This document shows, piece after piece, positions 25,198 to 33,583 of a DNA stretch of 64,000 nt (position 1 is its first letter; each line of letters begins with the position of its first letter). The stretch covers positions 744,001-808,000 of the forward strand of contig JADKJH010000001.1 in assembly GCA_016722505.1 (NCBI GenBank), in the 5' to 3' direction. Under the pieces are notes generated by a model. It saw nothing but the letters and a program-made list of their open reading frames with translations, had not been told where the DNA came from and did not search any database. Source of the stretch: Holophagaceae bacterium (GTDB lineage: Bacteria > Acidobacteriota > Holophagae > Holophagales > Holophagaceae). A program made the position numbers and the translations under genes.

Positions 25198-26277
25198 TCA
25201 ACCTGAAGTCTTGTCCGCCCGTGGATAGCTGCCGAGCACTTTCACCGCTTCGCACAAGGGGCGCAGGGCGCTGAGGGCCTCGCCCATGGCCTTGTCTTGC
25301 TGGTGGCCTTCCACGTCCATGAAGAAGACGTTCTGCCAGGCCTTCCGGCGGCCCGGCCGGCTTTCGATCTTGGTGAGGTTCAGGCCCGCATCCGAGAAGG
25401 GCTGCAGGATGCGGAGCAGGATGCCAGGGCCGTCTTTTGCGGTGAGCAGCAGGCTCGTCTTGTCGCGCCCAGTGGGATCCGCCTGTACCTTCCCGAGCAC
25501 CAGGAAGCGGGTGGCATTTTCCGCGAGATCCTGGATGCGCTGGCGCAGGATCGCGAGATCGAAAAGATCCGCCGCCAGTTCCGAGGCGATGGCCGCGCCA
25601 CCGGGATCCTCCTTGGCAAGACGGGCCGCCTCGGCGGTACTGGAGGCTTCGACCTGGGTCGCCCGGGGCAGGTTGGCTTCCATCCATTTGCGGCACTGGC
25701 CGAGACCTTGGGGATGGCTGTACACGCGCTCGATGCCGGGAAGATCCAGACCTTGGCGCACCAGCAGGCATTGGGCCACTTCCAGGATGATCTCGGCGCT
25801 GATTTTCAACTCGCTATCAAGGAACGTATCGAGGGTGTGCGTGACCGCGCCATCGGTGCTGTTCTCGATGGGCACCACGCCGAAATCCGCCGCGCCTTTT
25901 TGCACTTCAGCAAACACCGCGGCGATGCTGCCCACCGGCAGGCCCCAGGCGCTGAGCCCGAACTGGTACTTCATGGCCATGTGGGTGAAGGTGCCTTCAG
26001 GCCCCAGAAACGCGATGCGCAGGCCCTGCTCGAGGGACCGGCAGGCGGACATGACTTCCTTGAACACCGGCCGGATGGATTCGTTCGGAAAGGGCCCCGG
26101 ATTGCTGGCCAGCAGCCGCTCCAGCACTGCCTGTTCGCGGCTCGGAACGTAGAACGCCGAAGCCTGCTTCGCCTTCACTTCCCCCACCTGCGACACCAGC
26201 CGCGCGCGCTCGTTCAGCAGCCGCAGCAGCTCGTCATCCACCGCGTTGATGCGGGTGCGCAGATACGAAAGGTCCAT
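25198..26277 (-). CDS. pheA: Bifunctional chorismate mutase/prephenate dehydratase
   Basis: A 359-residue P-protein. The chorismate mutase helices (about 1-85) begin LSYLRTRINAVDDELLRLLNERARLV. The prephenate dehydratase domain begins FLGPEGTFTHMAM and contains IENSTDGAVTHTLD and NATRFLVLG. A C-terminal ACT domain has GILLRILQPFSDAGLNLTKI and ESRPGRRKAW (the ESRP phenylalanine-binding motif). It converts chorismate to phenylpyruvate and should be feedback-inhibited by phenylalanine. ATG 26277 is the first sensible start. It is monocistronic and convergent with the SPFH gene. Confidence 0.93.
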   Translation of the reverse strand: MDLSYLRTRINAVDDELLRLLNERARLVSQVGEVKAKQASAFYVPSREQAVLERLLASNPGPFPNESIRPVFKEVMSACRSLEQGLRIAFLGPEGTFTHMAMKYQFGLSAWGLPVGSIAAVFAEVQKGAADFGVVPIENSTDGAVTHTLDTFLDSELKISAEIILEVAQCLLVRQGLDLPGIERVYSHPQGLGQCRKWMEANLPRATQVEASSTAEAARLAKEDPGGAAIASELAADLFDLAILRQRIQDLAENATRFLVLGKVQADPTGRDKTSLLLTAKDGPGILLRILQPFSDAGLNLTKIESRPGRRKAWQNVFFMDVEGHQQDKAMGEALSALRPLCEAVKVLGSYPRADKTSG

Positions 26278-26286
26278 GGATAGTAG

Positions 26287-26316
26287 GTTATGAGGTATGA
26301 GGTATGAGGTGGTGAA
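26287..26316 (+). repeat. Short tandem GGTATGA motif upstream of pheA
   Basis: Three imperfect copies of an 8-bp unit (GTTATGAGGTATGAGGTATG) lie in the gap between pheA and the propeller membrane protein. An inverted group of the same motif lies at 28210-28240, beyond the other end of that gene. Confidence 0.5.
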
Positions 26317-26400
26317 TATAAACTTTCACCGGTCCACCTTCGGAAGTTCACCCCTTAGTTCATAATCCCAAAAGCTCATGGTTCGGACGAATTCCTACAG

Positions 26401-27954
26401 TCAACGAAGATTCCCCAACTTGTCGAACGTCCATCGCTGTAGCCCTCCCTGGGGCTCGGTGTAGTCACCGAAGATAAAAGGAGCTTTGGCCCAGAACTCC
26501 TTTGAGTCAGGGCTGAAAATGCCAGGGTCCATTTTGGTAATCAATTTTCCTTCTGGCATTGTCCAGACCCAGGATCTGGCTTCCATGGACCATATTTCCC
26601 GTTTCCCATCAAGAGCACGTGCGGCAAGGAATTTCCCATTTGGGGAAATCGAAATATGGTCGAAATCGAAGAACAAGGTGAAAAGGTCCCTGATTTCGTA
26701 TTCCATCTTCCCTGTGGCTGTATTCCAAACTTTAATGAAACCTATAGTTGTCTTGGGAGCATGCGCCGTCAGAAGCCATTTCCCGTCACCAGTGAACCGC
26801 ATATCGCGGATGACAGGATTCTCAACGTCGGACCACTTCCCCAGAGACTTGCCGGTGGATACGTCAATGACCTGGATGGCCATCGTGGAGTAATCTCCCC
26901 ATGCCAGAGCAATCCGCCGTCCGTCTGGGCTGATGGCGAAACCCTGCACTGGGTCGCATGGATTGAGAAGTCGGTGGATGCTTGTTTTGTTTTGGGGGTC
27001 TGTTGACCAGAGGGTGTTGTCGTTGTAGTCGAGATACCAGAAAGATCCGTCCGGATGGAAGGCAGTGTGAACGGCGGGAAACTCTCTGGACCAGATCACC
27101 TTCCCGGTATCTGCGGAGATGAAATGGACTCCACCACTAGAACCGCAGTCCGCCGCGAAGATCCTTCCATCAAGGCTCCATCGCATGCGGGATACATGTT
27201 CCGGTACCACCACCCAGCGAAGCTTTTCAGATCCAAGTTCTAGAAGACCCAGTCTTGACCCATCCCTGTCCCCTTTCCCTGCGGATTCAACAGCCAGGTA
27301 CTTCCCATCGGGACTTGCATTCATGGCATAGACTGAGCCGACTCCTCTCCCAAAGATGGTAGAAGGGTCAATCGGTGGACCACCGAAAGGGGATTGGTGG
27401 AGTCTCTGCGACATGCCGACAATGGCTGAAATTGCTAGGATCCCCACGACCAATATTGGCGCCCCAATCCCGGTGCTACCTGCAATCACTCCTCGTCGGA
27501 CCCGGTGGAAGGGTTCCTGGGCAACATAAGCCAACAGACGCTTCTGAAAGAGAAGTATCAGTAGGATCCCGAAGGCGATGGACCACAGAACAAGGCCCTG
27601 AACCATGCTCCAGCCGATGGGCGGCACCTTAAATTTGGCAGGGAGAAGCAACCTGGATTCAAGGACTGCCAAGAAACCAAACGAGGTTAGTGCTAGGCCG
27701 CTTGTCCCGACCAGCGAACCCACCCACCATCCCCAGGGCTTTCTCTGCCAAAGGCCATAGGCGGCAAGAAGGCAAGCAAGACCTGACAGGAGATTTAGCA
27801 TGTACCCAATTAAGGCCCCTGGATTAGTCCAAAGGACAGGCATCTCGCGGAACCCTGAAAAAAGCTGAATAGCGCAAAGAATAAGGAGTCCAAGGCAAGT
27901 CACACCTAGGATATTTAAGTGGATTTTCGTCTTGTAGCTGTTGCGGTCGAACAT
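26401..27954 (-). CDS. Membrane protein with WD40-like propeller
   Basis: From ATG 27954 (MFDRNSYKTK) the protein has about 517 residues. The first 180 residues hold five to six membrane helices. The rest is a propeller with repeated motifs such as SPDGKYLAVES, SPDGRRIALAWG, TGDGKWLLTAH and SPNGKFLAARA, with Trp residues typical of quinoprotein or WD40-like blades. Function unknown. Codon use is visibly more AT-rich than in pheA and the SPFH gene. The gene is flanked by inverted GGTATGAG-type repeats, so it may be an inserted unit. Confidence 0.7.
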   Translation of the reverse strand: MFDRNSYKTKIHLNILGVTCLGLLILCAIQLFSGFREMPVLWTNPGALIGYMLNLLSGLACLLAAYGLWQRKPWGWWVGSLVGTSGLALTSFGFLAVLESRLLLPAKFKVPPIGWSMVQGLVLWSIAFGILLILLFQKRLLAYVAQEPFHRVRRGVIAGSTGIGAPILVVGILAISAIVGMSQRLHQSPFGGPPIDPSTIFGRGVGSVYAMNASPDGKYLAVESAGKGDRDGSRLGLLELGSEKLRWVVVPEHVSRMRWSLDGRIFAADCGSSGGVHFISADTGKVIWSREFPAVHTAFHPDGSFWYLDYNDNTLWSTDPQNKTSIHRLLNPCDPVQGFAISPDGRRIALAWGDYSTMAIQVIDVSTGKSLGKWSDVENPVIRDMRFTGDGKWLLTAHAPKTTIGFIKVWNTATGKMEYEIRDLFTLFFDFDHISISPNGKFLAARALDGKREIWSMEARSWVWTMPEGKLITKMDPGIFSPDSKEFWAKAPFIFGDYTEPQGGLQRWTFDKLGNLR

Positions 27955-28191
27955 AGTGGCCTTTGGTGGGAGTTGAGCCCATCGTATCGCCCTCGCCGAC
28001 AGAAGCAAGCTAACTCAGCCTATATCGGGGAGAAGGGTGGCAAGGCCAGCATACACATACATCGCAGGCGCAAAAAACGGCGCGAGCAAGGCCAGAATCT
28101 TCCTCAAGTTGCTATACACCACAACATTCCAATTTGTTTGGCCTTCTACCCTTTCAAGGGTGCAATGGAGTTCGGCGGCTAAACACTTGGA

Positions 28192-28245
28192 GGGCCCTAA
28201 AGAACAGGGCCCTCGTACCTCATACCTCACGACCTCGTACCTGCA
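28192..28245. repeat. GGGCCC hairpin and inverted GGTATGAG-type repeat
   Basis: GAGGGCCCT-AAAGAAC-AGGGCCCTC forms a perfect 9-bp stem (from 28189). It is followed by CTCGTACCTCATACCTCACG, the reverse complement of the motif at 26287-26316. The rest of the gap (27955-28191) shows only a weak minus-strand frame of 71 codons with a hydrophobic end, not called as a gene. Confidence 0.5.
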
Positions 28246-29322
28246 TCACCCCATGCCGTGCTTCTTCATGATGTTGGCGCGCTGGGCGTCGAACTCGGCC
28301 TGGCTCAGGAGCTGGCTGTCGAAGAGATCTTTCAACTCGGTCAATTCCTCTTTGAGGGATTTGGCGGGAGCGGCCGGAACCTGGGGAGCCATTGCGGCGC
28401 CACCGCTCATGGGCATCTGCTGCTGGCCCATTCCTGCCTGGGCCATCTGGCCGGCCATCATGCCGCCCATGCCGAAACCCAGGCCGGCGCCCATGCCGAG
28501 GCCCGCTACGCCGCCTTCGTTGGCCGCGGCGATGGAGATGCTGTCGGCCACCTGCATCTGCGTGTACGCGCCCATCACCGGCGCCATCATGCCCACCGAG
28601 GTGCGCTTGTCCATCATGGCTTCGACTTCTTCCGGCAGCGTGAAAGGCTCCACAATGAGCTTGGCCAGCGACACACCGTAGGTCAGGAACTCGGCGGTGA
28701 GTTTCTGTTTCACCGCATCGGCGACTTCGTCGATCTGGGCGTTGACGTCAAGGACGCCGATCTTCATCTCGGCCAGGGTGTCGGCCAGTTTGCTGCTGAT
28801 GGTCTTGCGCAGCTGCTCCTGGCACTGGTCCACGCTGAAGGTCCCGTTCGTCCCCACCAGCTGGCGGATGAAGGTGGCGATGGCCTCCTTGTCCTTGGGC
28901 ACCTGGATGGAGTAGATGCCGTGGGCGCGGACGCGGATCATGCCGAAGTCCGGGTCGCGCATGATGATGGGATTCGGTGTGCCCCAGCCCAGGTCGTTGA
29001 ACAGTTTCAGGTTCACAAACACGATGTCGGACTTGAAGGGGCTTTCGAAGCCGAACTTCCAGCCCTTCAGCGTGGCGAGGATGGGCAGGTTCTGGGTGTT
29101 CAGCGTGTAGGTGTCGGGATTTTCAAAGATGTCGGCGAACTTGCCTTCGTTCAGGAAAGCCGCGGCCTGGCTTTCGCGCACGATGAGCTTGCCGCCGTTC
29201 TGAATTTCTTGCCCGCGGAAATCAAAGCGCCAGGCCATCATGTCCTGGGACGGGTCCATCCACTGCACGACGTCTAAAAATTGGGCTTTGCCCCAATCCT
29301 TGAAGTTGTCCATCAGAGCCAT
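28246..29322 (-). CDS. SPFH-domain protein with C-terminal SHOCT-like motif
   Basis: From ATG 29322, five bases after GGAGG, the protein has about 358 residues; the longer frame would overlap the M28 gene. The N-terminal SPFH domain (about 10-240) resembles YdjI/virion-core-like proteins: MMAWRFDFRGQEIQNGGKLIVRES and MRDPDFGMIRVRAHGIYSI. A Gly/Met/Gln-rich stretch leads to a short SHOCT-like C-terminus (LTELKDLFDSQLLSQAEFDAQR). Such proteins often sit at membranes under stress or phage attack; the role here is unknown. It lies downstream of and co-directional with the M28 peptidase gene. Confidence 0.82.
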   Translation of the reverse strand: MALMDNFKDWGKAQFLDVVQWMDPSQDMMAWRFDFRGQEIQNGGKLIVRESQAAAFLNEGKFADIFENPDTYTLNTQNLPILATLKGWKFGFESPFKSDIVFVNLKLFNDLGWGTPNPIIMRDPDFGMIRVRAHGIYSIQVPKDKEAIATFIRQLVGTNGTFSVDQCQEQLRKTISSKLADTLAEMKIGVLDVNAQIDEVADAVKQKLTAEFLTYGVSLAKLIVEPFTLPEEVEAMMDKRTSVGMMAPVMGAYTQMQVADSISIAAANEGGVAGLGMGAGLGFGMGGMMAGQMAQAGMGQQQMPMSGGAAMAPQVPAAPAKSLKEELTELKDLFDSQLLSQAEFDAQRANIMKKHGMG

Positions 29323-29428
29323 CGAGCCCTCCATGCGGCGGGTGCCGCGAGAATCAAGTTTAAATGCCTGCGCAAGACTTGCGGGGGGAAGTCGTGTGAC
29401 GGATCGGTGAAAGCCCCCAGGCCACCGT

Positions 29429-30946
29429 TCAGCGGGCCTTATGGACCGGCGGAAGGTATGGAAGCGGCCAAATCCAGGAAGACCAGGCGTCTTTTGGCAG
29501 CCCTTTTGGCTGCTCATCGGCATTGGCAACCTTCAAAGCTAGGTCCCGGGCCAGTCGCACCACCCTGCCCACCTTCTCAAAATTGATCTTGTCGGGTGTG
29601 TCCGTGGGCTCGTGGTAATCACCATGCATACCACCGAAGAAGAATATGCAGGGGATGCCCCTTTTGGCGAAGGTGTAGTGGTCCGACCGGGTCCAGTATT
29701 TGTCGGCTTCCACAGTCAGCTTGAGGCCCTGTGTGGAAGCCAGTTCCCTGGCATCGCGGGTCAACGTGCCCACGGCACCCTCGACTTGCGCCGGTGTCAC
29801 GGACAACTCATCCACCGCATTGCGGCCCACCATGTCCACGTTGATGTCGGCCTTGATCCGGGAAAGTGCCACGGGTGGCGCATCCACAAAGGCCTGGGAG
29901 CCCCAAAGGCCGATCTCCTCGCCGCTGACCGAGAGCACCAAAATGCTGCGTTTGGGTTTTGAATCCTTGAGCAGCCGAGCTACTTCCAGAATCGCGGCGG
30001 TGCCCGATGCATTGTCGTCTGCGCCTGGGTGCAGCTTGCCGCCCTCCAGGCCTAGGTGATCGTGATGGGCCGACAGGACGATGAAATCATCTTTCAGCTC
30101 GGGTGAAATTCCTGGAATGACCCCCGCAAGATTCGAGCTGCTGATTTCTTCCATCGTGATTTTTGGGAGATAAACCAGTGGGCCTAGATTTCTGGGTGGT
30201 TCGGGTTTTTGCAAGGGTCTTAGCTCAAGCTGCAACGATTTGGCGGCTTCGGCGCTCATCCACATGATTTGGGATTCACGAACAGCGCCACCTTTGAGTG
30301 AGAGTTGGCCGCGCTTGGCGAAGCGGCCCAGAAACAAGCGCAGGCGACCAAAACCAGCCTCTTTGTCGGGCCTTACTTGAATGAACAGGCAACCTGCCGC
30401 ACCAGCTTTCCGGGCCCATTCCAGCTTGGTTTCGGTCTGGCCCGCATGGTTCCAGAGTTCTGTGTTGGCTCTGTCGGTGATATCTGGCTTGCCTTCCCAC
30501 ATGGCCAGCCACCGGCCCTTCAGTTCCTGGCCGACGTAGTCATCCCACTTCAACCCTGGGGCATGGATTCCGTATCCGATGAAAACCACTTCGGAGGATG
30601 CCGCCGAAGTGCGCGTGGTGAGAATGTCCTCGCCCAGGCTCAAGGAAACCTTGCCGATGGAAACGACCGAAGCCTTGGCGTCGAGTCTGGTCCGCACCAG
30701 GACATACGGAAGGGCGTACGCATCTACTCCGCCAAGTTCCTTGAAAGGAACCAGCCCTGCCTCGTGGAAACCGCGTGAGATGTAGGCCAAAGCCTTGCGC
30801 TGGCCTTCAGTTCCGGTGGCGCGGCCCTCCATTCCAGGATCCGCCAAGGCATAGACATCCTTTCGGATCCGAGGGAGATCTGGCTCCTGGGCACCTAGGC
30901 AAAATACAGTGTTGATCGCCGCGATGAAGTAGACGCATTTGCGCAT
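29429..30946 (-). CDS. Exported M28-family zinc aminopeptidase
   Basis: A 505-residue protein with a short signal sequence (VYFIAAINTVFCLGA). It has a PA-like inserted domain in the N-terminal half. The M28 zinc ligands and catalytic residues are visible in SAHHDHLG, HPGADDNASGTAAILE, SGEEIGLWGS, NVDMVGR and GDYHEPTDTPDK. Such enzymes remove N-terminal residues in the periplasm. It starts 9 bases after the stop of the small PepSY-like gene and probably belongs to an operon beginning with the formyltransferase gene. Confidence 0.9.
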   Translation of the reverse strand: MRKCVYFIAAINTVFCLGAQEPDLPRIRKDVYALADPGMEGRATGTEGQRKALAYISRGFHEAGLVPFKELGGVDAYALPYVLVRTRLDAKASVVSIGKVSLSLGEDILTTRTSAASSEVVFIGYGIHAPGLKWDDYVGQELKGRWLAMWEGKPDITDRANTELWNHAGQTETKLEWARKAGAAGCLFIQVRPDKEAGFGRLRLFLGRFAKRGQLSLKGGAVRESQIMWMSAEAAKSLQLELRPLQKPEPPRNLGPLVYLPKITMEEISSSNLAGVIPGISPELKDDFIVLSAHHDHLGLEGGKLHPGADDNASGTAAILEVARLLKDSKPKRSILVLSVSGEEIGLWGSQAFVDAPPVALSRIKADINVDMVGRNAVDELSVTPAQVEGAVGTLTRDARELASTQGLKLTVEADKYWTRSDHYTFAKRGIPCIFFFGGMHGDYHEPTDTPDKINFEKVGRVVRLARDLALKVANADEQPKGLPKDAWSSWIWPLPYLPPVHKAR

Positions 30947-30955
30947 GGACCGGAC

Positions 30956-31264
30956 TCAGTGGCGGCCCCTCAATGGCGGATTTGGAATCCGGTCCTTGGT
31001 GTAGACCGAGCGGCTGTCGCAATCCACTGTGCAACGCCAGCCATGGGCGTCCTTGGGCATGTGCACATCCACCTCCCAGCCACAGGAGGCGCCGTTGAGC
31101 GGGACCCGGCGCGCGTTCAAGGCGATGCCTCCAGTGTCTTGTTCAGCAATGGCTTTGGCCTCCCGCGCAGTGCTCACAGGTCCAGAGCGATGGCGGGGGG
31201 CACGGGGGTGGCGGTCCCCAGCCATGAGCAGTGCAGGAACAAAAAGCAGGAGAGCCAGACGCAT
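30956..31264 (-). CDS. Small exported PepSY-like protein
   Basis: From ATG 31264 the protein is about 102 residues: a signal peptide (LALLLFVPALLMAG), a basic linker, and a compact domain of about 65 residues. The pattern AREAKAIAEQDTGGIALNARRV, then WEVDVHMPKDAHGWRCTVD matches PepSY domains, which inhibit or bind peptidases. The gene is immediately followed by an M28 peptidase gene, consistent with a peptidase-associated role. The family assignment is moderate. Confidence 0.62.
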   Translation of the reverse strand: MRLALLLFVPALLMAGDRHPRAPRHRSGPVSTAREAKAIAEQDTGGIALNARRVPLNGASCGWEVDVHMPKDAHGWRCTVDCDSRSVYTKDRIPNPPLRGRH

Positions 31265-31290
31265 GGTCACCTCGGGATGGATGGGAAAGT

Positions 31291-32214
31291 TTAAGTCGAG
31301 ACTTCTGGAATGCCTATTCCCCGGAGCATGGCTGCGTGTTCCGTGGGGCGTTCACCGCGGACCTGCCCATTTCGCAATGCATGAATCAGTAAAGCGCCAT
31401 CCCGGAAACCCACCAGGGTGCCTTCGGGAGTCAGCCTGAAACAGCCGGGGGCGCAAGCCAGCGACGTGGGCAGGGCCCAAGGCACGTGCACAGTTCCATT
31501 GCTGGTGCTGATGAAGGCATTGGGCCAGGGATCCGCCACGGCACGGATCAGGTTGAAGGCTTCTGTGGCAGACATTGAAAAATCGAGCCGCCCATCTTCT
31601 GGTTTGCGCCCCCCGAAATAGGTCGAGGACGCAAGGCTCTTCTGATTGATGCGGGCCGCGGTTCCAGCCACCAGCTTTGGCACGACATCCCGCACCAGGC
31701 TGCGACCAGCTTCAGCGCTTTTCAGCGTGAGGCTCAAAGCCGTATCGTCCCAATCGATGGGCAATTTCACCTGTCCCACGATGTCGCCATCATCGGGCTT
31801 GGGCGTCATGGCATGCAGGGTAATGCCGGTTTCGGGTTCGCCCTTCACCAACACCCAGTTGATGGGGGCCCTGCCCCGGTACTTCGGCAGCAGCGACCCA
31901 TGCAGGTTGTAGGCGCCCAGGCGCGGCAGTTCCAGGAATCGGGCCTGGATCATTTCGCGGAAATAGAAGCTGAACAGAAAATCCGGCTTCATCGCCTGGA
32001 TGGACTCGAAGACGGCATCTTCGTTGAACCGCTTCTCCATGCGCACGGGTATGCCATGCAATTCCGCTAGCCCCGCGGGGGGTTCAAACCATGTCTCGGA
32101 TTCGTCCTGGGCATAGGTATAGAGGGCCAAAACATTGACCCCTGAGTCTAATAAACCTGCCAAGGCTTCACGCCCCACGGGAGAATAAGCGCATACCACG
32201 GCGGTCGGTTTCAT
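31291..32214 (-). CDS. ArnA-like sugar formyltransferase
   Basis: From ATG 32214 the protein has about 307 residues and consists only of a formyltransferase fold. AYNLHGSLLPKYRGRAPINW carries the catalytic Asn-His pair and TPKPDDGDIVGQ the catalytic Asp. The motif set and RAVADPWPNAF closely follow the N-terminal domain of ArnA, which formylates UDP-4-amino-4-deoxy-L-arabinose using 10-formyl-THF. The dehydrogenase half of ArnA is absent and no arn or lipid A genes are near, so the natural amino-sugar is unknown. Methionyl-tRNA formyltransferase is less likely because the ArnA-type motifs fit better. The PepSY-like gene follows 26 bases downstream. Confidence 0.8.
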   Translation of the reverse strand: MKPTAVVCAYSPVGREALAGLLDSGVNVLALYTYAQDESETWFEPPAGLAELHGIPVRMEKRFNEDAVFESIQAMKPDFLFSFYFREMIQARFLELPRLGAYNLHGSLLPKYRGRAPINWVLVKGEPETGITLHAMTPKPDDGDIVGQVKLPIDWDDTALSLTLKSAEAGRSLVRDVVPKLVAGTAARINQKSLASSTYFGGRKPEDGRLDFSMSATEAFNLIRAVADPWPNAFISTSNGTVHVPWALPTSLACAPGCFRLTPEGTLVGFRDGALLIHALRNGQVRGERPTEHAAMLRGIGIPEVST

Positions 32215-32397
32215 GGACTCAAGATTGGCATGATTCGGGTGCCCGCGCCCCGGTTGAACTGAATCGCCACAACCATGTGAATTCACCCTCAAAACAGGGC
32301 GATCCACCCCATTCCTAGTTGAATTGAACCCCAGAGAGCCTATGTTGCTGATACCCCGGAAGGGGCGAAGCCCAAGTCCTGGAAAAGAGGCAAGCCG

Positions 32398-33549
32398 ATG
32401 CTCCCAAAAAAAACGCGCAAAAAGGCTGCAATGAGCTTGATTGTGTGGACCTTTGCCATCCTGTTCACGGCTTCCGAGTTGTGGGCACAGGAAGCCACCC
32501 TGCCCTTGCCAACCAAGCCCTTGCCTATCCCCTTCACCCAGCTATCTGATTCGACGCCCTTAGCAGCTCCACCCGAACTTTTGCCGCTGGTACGCCGGGT
32601 GACTGGTTCGGAAATGAGCACCCGCAGCAAACTTCAGAAAATCCTGGACCTCATCTTCCGGTCTGAAGCCGATGGTGGCTTGGGCATCACGTATGACAAT
32701 TCCCGGACCCGCACCGTTTCCGAGGTATTGAAGGATCGCAAAGCCAATTGCCTATCCATGACAGCTTTGTACATCGCCTCGTGCAACCAGGTGGGCATCC
32801 CGGCCCACTTTGCGGAGCCGTTGAACCTCAATCATTGGACGCGGGATGGGCAGATCATCCGCATGGAACGGCACGTAGTAGCACTTGTGCCCATGTTCCC
32901 CATGGGGGATCTCGTGGCGGATTTTCTGCCTCAGCTACGACAACGTCAGAACACCTACATCGTTCAAACACTTTCGCATGAACGCATTTTGGCTCTTTTC
33001 TACAGCAATCGTGCGGTGGAATTCCTGATCAAAGGTCACCCAGAGGAAGCCCTGGCACAGGCGGAGACCGCGGTGAAAGCTGATCCCACCTCCAATGTGA
33101 GCTGGAATATCCGTGGCGTGGTGTTGAGAAACGCAGGTCAGACTGAGAAAGCCGAGGCTGACTATTTGAAGGCCCTGAGCCTTGATGCCAAGGACACTGC
33201 CGCCATCGGCAACATGGAATCCCTTTTGTTGGAAACCAGCCGCCCAGCCGAAGCTGCGCGTTATCGCCAACTGGGACTGGAACTGCGAAAGAAGGATCCC
33301 TATTTCCAAGCTTTCCTAGCCGAAGAAGCCATGGAATCCGAACAGTGGGAGGTGGCCGCCAAACATGTGGCCGCGGCCATCAAACTGATGCCCTATGAAT
33401 CCAATTTCTATTTGCTGAAAGCCCGGCTGGAAATCAGGGATGGCAAGCCCAAAAAAGCCTTGGATGCCCTGGAATCAGCCCGTCGCTGGGCCTTGCCCGG
33501 TGAGCGGGAGCGCTATGACAGCAAGATCGCCATGCTGCGGAAAAGCTGA
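32398..33549 (+). CDS. Exported transglutaminase-like/TPR protein
   Basis: A 383-residue protein with an N-terminal signal (SLIVWTFAILFTASELWAQ). The first domain resembles a transglutaminase core: KANCLSMTALYIASCNQVGIPA holds the Cys and MERHVVALVP the His. At least four TPR units follow (YSNRAVEFLIKGHPEEALAQ, NIRGVVLRNAGQTEKAEADY and others). It is divergent from the formyltransferase gene. Its enzymatic activity is unproven. Confidence 0.75.
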   Translation: MLPKKTRKKAAMSLIVWTFAILFTASELWAQEATLPLPTKPLPIPFTQLSDSTPLAAPPELLPLVRRVTGSEMSTRSKLQKILDLIFRSEADGGLGITYDNSRTRTVSEVLKDRKANCLSMTALYIASCNQVGIPAHFAEPLNLNHWTRDGQIIRMERHVVALVPMFPMGDLVADFLPQLRQRQNTYIVQTLSHERILALFYSNRAVEFLIKGHPEEALAQAETAVKADPTSNVSWNIRGVVLRNAGQTEKAEADYLKALSLDAKDTAAIGNMESLLLETSRPAEAARYRQLGLELRKKDPYFQAFLAEEAMESEQWEVAAKHVAAAIKLMPYESNFYLLKARLEIRDGKPKKALDALESARRWALPGERERYDSKIAMLRKS

Positions 33550-33583
33550 TGACCAAGCCGGTCGTCCCAAACGACCTGACGCA

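Noticed and set aside
28015..28230. A 71-codon minus-strand frame with a hydrophobic end
   Set aside because: It begins inside the repeat and hairpin, has no ribosome site and no recognised family; it may be a chance frame or relic.
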